Below the pieces are notes generated by a model. It was not told the DNA's origin. It searched no databases and worked only from the letters and a program-made list of their open reading frames with translations. Positions 1-6,832 of a DNA stretch of 21,119 bases are shown piece by piece. The position numbers and the translations under genes are program-made. The stretch covers positions 1 through 21,119 of the forward strand of contig CAYXZR010000017.1 in NCBI GenBank assembly GCA_964470025.1. Reading direction: 5' to 3'. Source of the DNA: CAYXZR01 sp964470025. GTDB lineage: Bacteria; Patescibacteriota; Patescibacteriia; Buchananbacterales; UBA6539. Position 1 is the first letter of the stretch; every line of letters starts with the position of its first letter.

Positions 1-2
1 AG

Positions 3-1973
3 CCGCTATTTTTTACCGTAACTGGATCAGTTGCACCAGATTTACTTCAACCAAGCAAAACTGGTTATCGTATGATCAATATCCTTGAAGTAACAAAGAC
101 CCCCGTTGCCACTCCTCACCCCCTGAAGATGTTTTCTCAAGTAATTGTTGGTGCTCTCTCTGAGCGACATATTTTTGTAACACCGACAGCTAACGTACTT
201 GACTACATGTCACTCGAAAAGCTCAAGAATGTTTTAACGGAGTCTGAGACACTTATCCAGGGCGTAACACAGCTACGGATTTACCTTGAGCAATTACAAG
301 CACGTGAGCACTTTGCACTTATTATTTCTCAGATTGAAGAAGTTGTGCCGATTCAGCAATCATCTATCCATTCATTAGAAGAATTTAACTATGAGCAGGC
401 TGCAGATAAGGACTCAATGAATGTGCTTGCTGAAAAGCAAAAAGAAACTGAAAAAATTCTAACGCCATCATTTTTACCTGAAATGAAAAAAGTGGGCTCA
501 GTATTTCGTGATGCATTTGCTACTTATTTAGAAAAAATCTCATCTTACCAGCAATCATCATCGCGTCGAGGATTGAAGGTTAATACTGGAAAAATAAAAA
601 AGAACATATCGTCTAGCCTACAAAAAACTGCAGATACACTACGCTCTATTCGATTACCAAAAGTTAATCTACCGTCAGTCTCCCTTCCCTCTCGATCGCC
701 TAAGAAAACTGAAGCTGTAGCTACGTCACCCCCGACACCAAAAATTACCCCCCGACAACCACAAAAAAAAGGGTTTTCTATTGCACCTTTACTTCGTATA
801 GTTAAACACTCACTGTCTAGCATCTTCGGTATTATTAATAAACAATTTCAAAAACTCCCTATGAAAAGTAGATGGCTACTTGTAGTACTGCTACTGGTCG
901 GCGGTTTTTTAACTTACAATATAGTCTGGTCAGGAATCAAAGAAGAACGTGAGGCGCGTATCGCTGCTTTTAACCAGGCTATTGAATCAATTCGATCAGA
1001 TAAGAACGAAGCTGAAGCAAGTCTTATCTACCGAGATGAAAACCAGGCTCGAGCGACGCTTCGTAGTGCTCAGGATGCACTTGCAGTAGTCACGGCAGAA
1101 TCAGATGAAGAGCAAGCACAGATTGATCAGCTATATTTAGAGATTGAAGAACTTCTCTCTGCACTCCGCTATGAAACAACCATAGACTCACCAACGCAGG
1201 TCATCTCTTTTTTGAACCTCAACCAAAATGCACAACTAGCACCAGCACTAGATTTTCGTGATGGTACGTTCTATGTATATGATCTCAATAACAATAGTAT
1301 CTACACAGGCACTGCTTCAACAAAAGAGCTTCAAACACTTGAATCTTCTGTGGAGCTAGGGGCAACACAGCTTTCAACTCTTCTTGAGAATAATCAGATT
1401 GTATACCTCAATCAACAACAAGCACTTACTGCAGTCACTACTACCAATGAGCTGCAGCCGCTAACAATCTCGATTCCTGAAGCAGCACAAATCACTGATA
1501 TGTATGAATACAATAACCGACTCTACTTACTTGATGGGACAAATGAGCAGATTTATCGACACGATCGAACTGGCACTAACTACAGCGCTGGCACTTCATG
1601 GATCGATAGTGCCACTACAAACCTCACATCAGCGGTTGGCTTAGCCATCGATGCTGAGATCTATATCCTACTTAACAATGGTGAAATAGTTAAATTCAAT
1701 AGAGGCGCTGAAGTAGCTTTTACGACCAAGACAGTTGACCCACCACTCGCTGATGTTACTAAGCTCTACACAAGCGATGAGACAGATTTTCTTTATATTT
1801 TAGAGCCAAGCAAACAACGTGTTGTAGTACTCTCCAAAGAAGGCAATCTTGTACGACAGTACGTTACTCCATCACTTCAAAATATCTCTGACTTCGTGAT
1901 TGATGAAACAGCTGCTCGCATCTACTTACTAAATGATGCGCAGGTGTTTGCTGTACCGATGGAGCATATTTAA
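3..1973 (+). CDS. Large membrane protein with N-terminal PPM-phosphatase-like remnant and C-terminal beta-propeller (5' partial)
   Basis: The reading frame is open to the left edge, so the ATG at 72 is probably internal and the true start lies outside the window. Numbering from that ATG: residues 1-110 contain a PLKMFSQVIVGALSE...LDYMSLEKL stretch. It resembles the C-terminal part of PPM-type phosphatase-like domains I recall in Patescibacteria proteins (inference). Residues about 165-235 are a basic Ser/Pro/Lys-rich linker. Residues about 268-288 are one transmembrane helix (RWLLVVLLLVGG...). Residues about 290-360 are charged and helical, likely coiled coil. Residues about 365-633 show repeated short beta-strand blades (YVYDLNNN, LYLLDGTNEQIYRHD, LYILEPSKQRVVVL), like an NHL/YVTN-type propeller. 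With an inside N-terminus, the propeller would lie outside the membrane. The specific function is unknown. Confidence 0.8.
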   Translation, partial: PLFFTVTGSVAPDLLQPSKTGYRMINILEVTKTPVATPHPLKMFSQVIVGALSERHIFVTPTANVLDYMSLEKLKNVLTESETLIQGVTQLRIYLEQLQAREHFALIISQIEEVVPIQQSSIHSLEEFNYEQAADKDSMNVLAEKQKETEKILTPSFLPEMKKVGSVFRDAFATYLEKISSYQQSSSRRGLKVNTGKIKKNISSSLQKTADTLRSIRLPKVNLPSVSLPSRSPKKTEAVATSPPTPKITPRQPQKKGFSIAPLLRIVKHSLSSIFGIINKQFQKLPMKSRWLLVVLLLVGGFLTYNIVWSGIKEEREARIAAFNQAIESIRSDKNEAEASLIYRDENQARATLRSAQDALAVVTAESDEEQAQIDQLYLEIEELLSALRYETTIDSPTQVISFLNLNQNAQLAPALDFRDGTFYVYDLNNNSIYTGTASTKELQTLESSVELGATQLSTLLENNQIVYLNQQQALTAVTTTNELQPLTISIPEAAQITDMYEYNNRLYLLDGTNEQIYRHDRTGTNYSAGTSWIDSATTNLTSAVGLAIDAEIYILLNNGEIVKFNRGAEVAFTTKTVDPPLADVTKLYTSDETDFLYILEPSKQRVVVLSKEGNLVRQYVTPSLQNISDFVIDETAARIYLLNDAQVFAVPMEHI

Positions 1974-1985
1974 TGCAAATAAAAC

Positions 1986-2016
1986 AAAAACCCCGGTGAG
2001 TACCGGGGTTTTTTTT
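1986..2016. terminator. Bidirectional intrinsic terminator
   Basis: A 7-bp perfect stem, CCCCGGT (1991-1997) with ACCGGGG (2002-2008), has a 4-nt loop. It is preceded by an A tract (1986-1990) and followed by a T tract (2009-2016), so it can work in both directions. It sits between the convergent propeller gene and rplL. Confidence 0.92.
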
Positions 2017-2032
2017 GATGTGAAAGAGTGGT

Positions 2033-2449
2033 TTACTTCAAAGTTACTTGAGCACCTGCTTCTTCAAGAGTCTTCTTCATTGCTTCAGCATCTTCTTTCT
2101 TAACACCTTGCTTTACCATTGCTGGCGCACCATCTACTAGGTCCTTAGCTTCCTTAAGACCAAGCTCTGTTACTGATCGAACTGCTTTAATAACACCGAT
2201 CTTGTTGTCACCAGCGCCTGTTAGCTCTACATCGAACTCAGACTTTTCTTCTGCTGGAGCAGCATCTGCTGCGCCTGGCATTGCAGCCATTGCTACTGGA
2301 GCAGCTGCTGATACACCAAACTTGTCTTCTAGGATCTTAACTAGTTCAGCTAAGTCTAGTACAGACATCTTTTCGATCTCTTCTACAAGAGACTTGAATT
2401 TTGCAGGTACTTCTACTGAAGTTTCTTGCTTTGTTGTTTCTTCTGACAT
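2033..2449 (-). CDS. rplL: 50S ribosomal protein L7/L12
   Basis: This is the stalk protein of the large subunit, present as dimers on L10, which recruits translation GTPases. The product is 138 aa, slightly longer than the usual ~120 aa because of an acidic N-terminal extension (MSEETTKQETSVEVP). The N-terminal dimerisation domain (KFKSLVEEIEKMSVLDLAELVKILEDKFGV), an Ala/Pro-rich hinge (AAAPVAMAAMPGAADAAPAEE) and the C-terminal domain (EFDVELTGAGDNKIGVIKAVR...GLKEAKDLVD) are all intact. I chose the ATG at 2449; a GTG at 2464 would add only MRKTI. It follows rplJ by 23 bp in the same operon and ends before the 1986-2016 terminator. Confidence 0.97.
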   Translation of the reverse strand: MSEETTKQETSVEVPAKFKSLVEEIEKMSVLDLAELVKILEDKFGVSAAAPVAMAAMPGAADAAPAEEKSEFDVELTGAGDNKIGVIKAVRSVTELGLKEAKDLVDGAPAMVKQGVKKEDAEAMKKTLEEAGAQVTLK

Positions 2450-2472
2450 AATCGTCTTTCTCACTTAATTAT

Positions 2473-3000
2473 TTATGATTCTTTTGAGTCCTTAATTGCA
2501 CTCAAAACACCGACAAAGTTGCGCAAGTTTGCTGCCAATACACCAACAAAGTTGTTGACTGGAGCTTTCATAGAGCCAACTGCCTTGGCAAGAAGTTCTT
2601 GCTTTGAAGGAAGTTTTGCTAGTTCTTGCACTTTTTCCTGATCAATGAAAGCATTTTCCAAAATACCACCAACTGCAGAAAGCAACTCATGATCTTTTGC
2701 AAATGTGCTCACGATTCGAGCAGGGGCAACTTCATCGTCGTAACTAATTACTGTAGCGACACCAGCATCAAATGCTTTTGGATCAAAGCCTTCAACACCA
2801 GCTTCATCTGCAGCAATTTTTACCAATCGCTTTTTGATCACGCCGTAGAAGACGTTTTCTTCTCGACACTTAGATCGAAGCTCTTGGATTTCACCGACTT
2901 TCAAACCATCGAATTTCGCAAAGACTACGCCTTTTGCGTTTTTCAACTTTTCTGAAACATCGCTGACGATTTCATTTTTTTGTTGTCGTGAAATTGCCAT
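2473..3000 (-). CDS. rplJ: 50S ribosomal protein L10
   Basis: The 175-aa protein is the base of the L7/L12 stalk and, as a complex with L12, the usual autogenous repressor of its own operon. The N-terminal RNA-binding domain starts MAISRQQKNEIVSDVSEKLK, followed by AKGVVFAKFDGLKVGEIQELR and VIKKRLVKIA, typical of L10. The C-terminal helix that holds L12 dimers follows PVNNFVGVLAANLRN. A clear ribosome binding site (AAAGGT) lies a few bases before the ATG at 3000. It is first in the rplJ-rplL unit, behind a structured leader. Confidence 0.97.
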   Translation of the reverse strand: MAISRQQKNEIVSDVSEKLKNAKGVVFAKFDGLKVGEIQELRSKCREENVFYGVIKKRLVKIAADEAGVEGFDPKAFDAGVATVISYDDEVAPARIVSTFAKDHELLSAVGGILENAFIDQEKVQELAKLPSKQELLAKAVGSMKAPVNNFVGVLAANLRNFVGVLSAIKDSKES

Positions 3001-3010
3001 AATGACCTTT

Positions 3011-3040
3011 AAAAATTAAAAAACTGTGGGTTTTCCACAG
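3011..3040 (-). terminator. Attenuator-like intrinsic terminator before rplJ
   Basis: On the minus strand CTGTGG (3040-3035) pairs with CCACAG (3029-3024) across a 5-nt loop. It is followed by TTTTTT, then AATTTTT, down to 3011. It lies inside the leader and ends about 10 nt upstream of the rplJ start codon, so it would need conditional read-through. Confidence 0.75.
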
Positions 3041-3137
3041 ACATTTGGATAGCTAGTGCTATCTGGAGTGTATCCTCGGCAAGGTGGTAATTTAAGCCAA
3101 ATATGGCCCTTACTGTCTATGGAGAACTTGAGTTGTT
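3011..3137 (-). promoter_or_regulatory. L10-type ribosomal protein leader with attenuator
   Basis: The transcript from the promoter at 3144-3171 would carry about 135 nt before rplJ. Read on the minus strand it holds a GCCA/TGGC hairpin (3107-3104 with 3099-3096), flanked by AAGG/CCTT (3111-3108 with 3084-3081), and then GCCGAGG (3080-3074). This arrangement matches the L10/L12-binding kink-turn element of known L10 leaders. A second hairpin is GATAGC/GCTATC (3063-3058 with 3053-3048). A closing helix, ATAGACA (3120-3114) with TGTCTGT (3043-3037), overlaps the 5' arm of the terminator-like hairpin nearest rplJ. The match rests on motif and layout, not on a covariance search. Confidence 0.75.
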
Positions 3138-3143
3138 GGAAAT

Positions 3144-3171
3144 AGTATAGCAGTTTTTAGTCATTTGTCAA
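3144..3171 (-). promoter_or_regulatory. rplJL promoter
   Basis: A perfect -35 TTGACA (3171-3166), a 16-nt spacer and -10 TATACT (3149-3144) with an upstream TG giving an extended -10. This is one of the strongest-looking promoters in the window, as expected for a ribosomal protein operon. Confidence 0.85.
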
Positions 3172-3190
3172 GGCATTTTTAACTTAATTA

Positions 3191-3219
3191 TTGACTTTTT
3201 TACTAAAATATGTTATTAT
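3191..3219 (+). promoter_or_regulatory. Promoter of the SemiSWEET unit
   Basis: -35 TTGACT (3191-3196), a 17-nt spacer, and -10 TATTAT (3214-3219) preceded by TGT, an extended -10. It is divergent from the rplJ promoter, with about 19 bp between the two -35 hexamers. The predicted leader is about 35 nt. Confidence 0.8.
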
Positions 3220-3261
3220 ATATATCATAGTTCATTACATTCTAGCCAAAGGAGAGGTCAA

Positions 3262-3540
3262 ATGACCCGAGAAGAATTCGCACAAAAAATCCAATGGCCG
3301 TATATCATTTCGATATTTGGCCTGCTCAACGTAGCTGCAATGCTTCCGCAACTCATCACTATACTGCAAAACCAAAGCAGTGAGGGTGTATCAGTGTGGA
3401 TGTTTATCATCTACGCATCTATTCAGCTTGTACTTTCACTTGATGCATGGATTAAGCGAAATAAGCCAGTAATGATTACGATGGGACTAAGTTGTTTAAT
3501 TTCTATAGTTCTTATTGGCACAATCCTCTATTTTAGGTGA
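3262..3540 (+). CDS. SemiSWEET / PQ-loop family small transporter
   Basis: The product is 92 aa with three predicted membrane helices (about residues 14-33, 44-62 and 70-90), the size and topology of bacterial SemiSWEET half-transporters, which dimerise to move small sugars. The signature Pro-Gln in the first helix (NVAAMLPQLITIL) and the following QSSEGVSVWMF, like the family's K/S-x-G-V-S motif, support this. A strong ribosome binding site (GGAGAGGT) precedes the ATG by 4-5 nt. It ends in TGA, the only TGA stop I found among the genes whose stops I checked. The substrate cannot be read from the sequence. Confidence 0.85.
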   Translation: MTREEFAQKIQWPYIISIFGLLNVAAMLPQLITILQNQSSEGVSVWMFIIYASIQLVLSLDAWIKRNKPVMITMGLSCLISIVLIGTILYFR

Positions 3541-3547
3541 CAGCATT

Positions 3548-3772
3548 ATGGAAGAAAGAAAATGCCCGAAACATATAAGTTTTCTGACGCCAGGTGACCG
3601 AAGTTGTCACAACCACAAAAGTAGGACACAACAAAGATTTCACAACCTCCACTGCCGCCTGCTTGGATGTCCTTTTGCGCTAAGTGGTTGCAAGCGTCAT
3701 GACAAACAACCTGAACACAATCCACGAAATATAGTGGAAAAACTCCTGAGCTTTCTTGACCATTTTTTCTAA
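3548..3772 (+). CDS. Small Cys/His-rich protein, unknown function
   Basis: This is a 74-aa ORF starting at ATG 3548. An AGGTGA ribosome binding site (3535-3540) overlaps the stop codon of the SemiSWEET gene, suggesting coupled translation. The product has 5 Cys (6, 20, 36, 41, 48) and about 8 His, including CPKH, SCHNH, HNLHC and CKRH, a composition compatible with metal binding. There is no membrane segment or signal peptide. A terminator follows 2 nt after the stop, so this ORF completes a self-contained transcription unit. I do not recognise a family. It could be spurious, but the placement of ribosome binding site, stop and terminator argues for a real gene. Confidence 0.55.
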   Translation: MEERKCPKHISFLTPGDRSCHNHKSRTQQRFHNLHCRLLGCPFALSGCKRHDKQPEHNPRNIVEKLLSFLDHFF

Positions 3773-3774
3773 AA

Positions 3775-3805
3775 CCCGTTACAGATGTAGCGGGCTTTTT
3801 CTTTT
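3775..3805 (+). terminator. Intrinsic terminator after the SemiSWEET unit
   Basis: The stem CCCGTTAC (3775-3782) with GTAGCGGG (3787-3794), one G-T wobble and a 4-nt AGAT loop, is followed by CTTTTTCTTTT. It stands between convergent units and may also help stop transcripts coming from the UMP kinase side. Confidence 0.88.
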
Positions 3806-3806
3806 G

Positions 3807-4487
3807 CTATGAAATTGTCGTGCCTTTAAATTTCTTTCCAGTGAGATAGTTGCGAAGGTTGACTAAATCGTTGCCCTTCATCACTACCACTTCGAGCTTA
3901 TGTTTCTCGCAGAACTTAGAAGCAACTGGATCAAACGGCACATGTGCACCTGGCACCCACTTATTGCCTACCAGCTTTCGAAACTCTTTCCAGGTCATCT
4001 CAGTCATTTTCTTGGCATCTTTGTGCTTTCGTGGATCTTTGTTATAGACATATTCTATGTTTGAGAGATTGATCACTGCAGAAGCGCCATTTGCCTTAGC
4101 GGCAAGTACTGCGTCGTTGTCTGAAGAATGGCCCGGGAGCCAGCCCGCGCCAACGATAATTTTCTTAGTTGTTTTCACCTTCTTACTTGGATCACCCATG
4201 ATGCTTTCAGTAGACAGTGTACCAAAAATTCCACTAAGTAATTCTGCGTTAATCTTTGTAGCTCCAATACCAATCCAATCCAAATCTCTGTCAGTAATAT
4301 CCTTGTAGACTTTTTTTCCAGCTTGCTGATACTCTCGAGCAGTGTTTCCGCCACCAGTGATGATAATTACTTTATTGCCTTTCTTGGTAAATTCAACAAT
4401 AAGCTTTCTGAAATTTTTTAAAAATGTGATATCAATTTTATCAGGCGCAATAAGCGAACCACCGACTGACATGACGATTGTTTTCAT
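3807..4487 (-). CDS. pyrH: UMP kinase, archaeal-type amino-acid-kinase family
   Basis: It phosphorylates UMP to UDP, feeding RNA synthesis and UDP-sugar precursors. The 226-aa protein shows the amino-acid-kinase fold: N-terminal Gly-rich loop SVGGSLI (about residues 7-13), ITGGGNTAREY (about 43-53), LDWIGIGATKINAELL (about 69-84), PGHSSDNDAVLAAKA (about 118-132), and the nucleotide-binding NLSNIEYVYNKDPRK (about 140-154). The 'GGGNxAR' and 'LDxIGIxxTxxNA' patterns are those of archaeal UMP kinases, not of classical bacterial PyrH (which has LKLSGEAL and GGGNIFRG). It lies 24 nt downstream of mltG in the same operon. The weak ribosome binding site leaves the start slightly uncertain. Confidence 0.88.
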   Translation of the reverse strand: MKTIVMSVGGSLIAPDKIDITFLKNFRKLIVEFTKKGNKVIIITGGGNTAREYQQAGKKVYKDITDRDLDWIGIGATKINAELLSGIFGTLSTESIMGDPSKKVKTTKKIIVGAGWLPGHSSDNDAVLAAKANGASAVINLSNIEYVYNKDPRKHKDAKKMTEMTWKEFRKLVGNKWVPGAHVPFDPVASKFCEKHKLEVVVMKGNDLVNLRNYLTGKKFKGTTIS

Positions 4488-4511
4488 GGGTACTTACTTT
4501 ATTTTTAATTG

Positions 4512-5559
4512 CTAAGGATAATATCTATTTTTTGCTTGGACATGAGCTTCAAATGTCCTGTTATAGATTACCTCATTTGATGGTGTTGTCAAGAAATACA
4601 AATAGNNNNNNNNNNTCATTATCTGCGGGATAAATAGCGGCCATAATCGCATTGAGCGACGGACTTGCAATTGGTCCTGGAGGTAAGCCAGGATACTTAT
4701 AGGTATTGTATGGACTTTCGATCTCAAGATCAGCAAATGACGCTTGTGGTGTTTTTTTGCCAGTTACATAGTTTACCGTAGAGTCAGCTTGAAGTGCCAT
4801 GCCAATATCTAGCCGATTGTAGAATAGGCCTGCAACTTGTCGCATATCTGGTGCTGACTGCACCTCTCGCTCTAAAATACTAGCTAAGGTGAGAATTTCA
4901 TGAACTGTCTTACCCTGATCTGCAATGTCATTGCGCATTTCCTGGGTAATTCGCTTGTCCATCGTAGCAACCAACTTTTCAATGATTTGCTCCTGTGTAG
5001 CATCTAAGAAAAATCGATAGGTATCAGGAAAAAGATATCCCTCAAGATCACGATCGCGTGGCCGTGAATCAAGTATAGTATAGTCACTCCACCAATCTTG
5101 ACGTTTTTGCACAGTATTAAAAAACTGATCCTGAGTACCATATCCCTGCTCCTCTAGATACTGAGCGATCTGATTATTGTTCCACCCTTCAATAAATGTC
5201 AGTGAGCGCTCTTCGGGACCCTGTGGGCCTTCAAATAGCATGAAGGCAATATTTTCCAAAGTCATCTCAGGAGTGATGGTGTACTCACCGATTTGTAGGC
5301 GTGAACCAATTCCCTCTTTCCAAGTAAAAAATTGAAAGGCTCTTGGGCTTTTGATAAAGCCTTCGTTTGTAAGCTTGTGACTAATGATCGTACTTCCATC
5401 TCCCTGTAGCACAGTAAACTTCTTGGCTTCTTCGTGTGATGAGGTGGGCGTGTGAATATGTCTATTGTACTGTATCCACCCTACAACAATAATTATAATT
5501 GCCGCTACGAGCGCAACTCGAATAACTTTTTGTCTTTTTTTAAGCTTTGGATTAATCAT
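4512..5559 (-). CDS. mltG: Endolytic murein transglycosylase (MltG/YceG family), interrupted by an assembly gap
   Basis: This membrane-anchored lytic transglycosylase cleaves nascent glycan strands and is thought to set strand length. It has a short cytoplasmic N-terminus, one transmembrane helix (about residues 12-30), a LysM-like region, then the YceG domain: EGYLFPDTYRF (173-183), ASILEREV with predicted catalytic Glu230, LQADSTVNYV (257-265) and SPYNTYKYPGLPPGPI (282-297). The frame breaks at an N run (4606-4615), after PADN. Past the Ns the expected C-terminus appears in another frame: YLYFLTTPSNEVIYNRTFEAH. Without the 10 Ns the gene is exactly 346 codons including the stop and reads PADNDYLYF, the family pattern, so I treat it as intact. 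It lies 10 nt after the nucleotidyltransferase gene. Confidence 0.93.
4606..4615. other. Assembly gap (10 N) inside mltG
   Basis: A fixed run of 10 undetermined bases. It is a scaffolding placeholder; joining the flanks directly restores the mltG frame. Confidence 0.98.
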
Positions 5560-5569
5560 TGGCCTATTT

Positions 5570-6004
5570 TTACTCTCTACCTAATTTTTTATTAATATTT
5601 GTACTAGAGTTTTCTTTTATAGTTCCAGCATCATATACTGATGTAATTCCAAATTTTTCACAGACACCTGCCTCAGGCACAACCTTACTAGAATTTCTAT
5701 CGCCTCCGTTGGCAAAAATTAACTTACTATCCTTGAATTTTTCGGCAACCATTTCGAGTGTTTTGCAGATACTACTATCTTCATCAATTGACATTACTAT
5801 CTCGTCTACGTATTTAATTGCTTCAACAATCTGCGCTCTTTCATTTTGATCCATTATTATCTTACCTTTTTTTATCTTCTGTTGAATATCATTGTTAATT
5901 ATAACAACAAGGTAATCTCCCATGGCTTTTGATTCACGAAGCATGGTGATGTGACCGATGTGGATTGGGTTGAAATACCCACTGTTTATTACTACTGTCT
6001 TCAT
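5570..6004 (-). CDS. Cytidylyltransferase-like nucleotidyltransferase
   Basis: The 144-aa protein has the HxGH nucleotidyltransferase fold: SGYFNPIHIGHITML (about residues 8-22) holds the HIGH catalytic motif, and VVIINND, KIIMDQNERAQIVEAIKYVDEIV and FANGGDRN follow in the family's order. Such domains transfer NMP from CTP or ATP to a phosphorylated small molecule (glycerol-3-phosphate, heptose-1-phosphate, FMN and others). The GGDRN segment looks closest to the RfaE/HldE-type adenylyltransferase group, but the substrate cannot be read out. It sits between uppP (4 nt away) and mltG (10 nt), so a role in making an activated envelope precursor is plausible (inference). Confidence 0.85.
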   Translation of the reverse strand: MKTVVINSGYFNPIHIGHITMLRESKAMGDYLVVIINNDIQQKIKKGKIIMDQNERAQIVEAIKYVDEIVMSIDEDSSICKTLEMVAEKFKDSKLIFANGGDRNSSKVVPEAGVCEKFGITSVYDAGTIKENSSTNINKKLGRE

Positions 6005-6008
6005 TTTA

Positions 6009-6821
6009 CTATACTAAGATCAAAATGATAATTCCTAGTGCTATTCTGTAGTATGCAAATACTTTTAGTGAGTAGCGTTGAATAAATTTAAGAAAATACT
6101 TGATACACATATATCCGACGACTGCCGATGCTAAGAATCCGCCTAGTAAAATTACATACTGATCTGAAGTTATACTTGATGATGAAAATAAATCGATTGT
6201 TTTTTTTGCACCAGCACCCACTACAATCGGAATTGAAAGTAAAAAACTGAACCGTGCAGCAGCTTCTCGCTTTAGTTTTTGCGATAGTCCTGTTATAATA
6301 GTAACACCTGAACGTGAAACACCTGGCACAAGCGCTATTGCTTGAGCGCAACCAATTAGTATTGATGCTTTTAGTGAAACTTCTCCGATTGATTTGTTTT
6401 TTTTACCGTATGTATCTGCGGCGTACAGCAGAATCCCGAAGACTATCAGCATGACTGCAACCACTGTGGTATTACGTAAAGTTGCTTCAATGATATCCTC
6501 AAGTAATACTCCAGCTAGTACGGCAGGAATCGTTGCAATAGCAAGATACCAAGCAAGTCGCTGTGTGCTATCGCCTTTGAGATTCCAGTTAGAAAAACTT
6601 TTAAAAAATGCTCTTAGGAGTTTTACAATATCATTTCTGAAGTACACTAGAAGTGCGCACAGTGTTCCGACGTGCAAAACCACATCAAATGCAAGCTCAT
6701 CTGGAAAACTAAAGCTAAAAAACTCATGAAATAACACTAGGTGACCTGAGCTTGAAATAGGAAGAAACTCTGTTATCCCCTGAATAGCTCCGGCAATAAG
6801 TGATTGAAAAATATCAAACAT
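6009..6821 (-). CDS. uppP: Undecaprenyl-diphosphatase (BacA/UppP family)
   Basis: This integral membrane enzyme dephosphorylates undecaprenyl diphosphate, recycling the lipid carrier for peptidoglycan and other polymers. The 270-aa product is a full-length BacA. Both signatures are present: QGITEFLPISSSGHL (about residues 14-28) with its active-site Glu, Ser and His, and PGVSRSGVTIITG (about 166-178) with the conserved Arg. The remainder is hydrophobic helices. It is first in the uppP-nucleotidyltransferase-mltG-pyrH operon. Its start codon is only 11 bp from the start of the divergent PAP2 gene. Confidence 0.96.
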   Translation of the reverse strand: MFDIFQSLIAGAIQGITEFLPISSSGHLVLFHEFFSFSFPDELAFDVVLHVGTLCALLVYFRNDIVKLLRAFFKSFSNWNLKGDSTQRLAWYLAIATIPAVLAGVLLEDIIEATLRNTTVVAVMLIVFGILLYAADTYGKKNKSIGEVSLKASILIGCAQAIALVPGVSRSGVTIITGLSQKLKREAAARFSFLLSIPIVVGAGAKKTIDLFSSSSITSDQYVILLGGFLASAVVGYMCIKYFLKFIQRYSLKVFAYYRIALGIIILILV

Positions 6822-6832
6822 TTTACTTTCTT

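Noticed and set aside
545..823. Minus-strand ORF inside the propeller gene
   Set aside because: It lies fully within a longer plausible gene and has no recognisable domain.
2202..2468. Plus-strand ORF opposite rplL, Ser/Ala-rich
   Set aside because: It is antisense to a certain ribosomal protein gene and its composition mirrors the Ala-rich hinge; no ribosome binding site or family.
3538..3540. TGA read as glycine or tryptophan (alternative code) extending the SemiSWEET gene
   Set aside because: Read-through gives 11 ordinary residues and then another TGA; no other gene contains in-frame TGA, so the standard code fits.
4512..4736. Separate small ORF across the N run
   Set aside because: Its C-terminal half is the end of MltG and its N-terminal half is an out-of-frame reading of mltG created by the 10 Ns.
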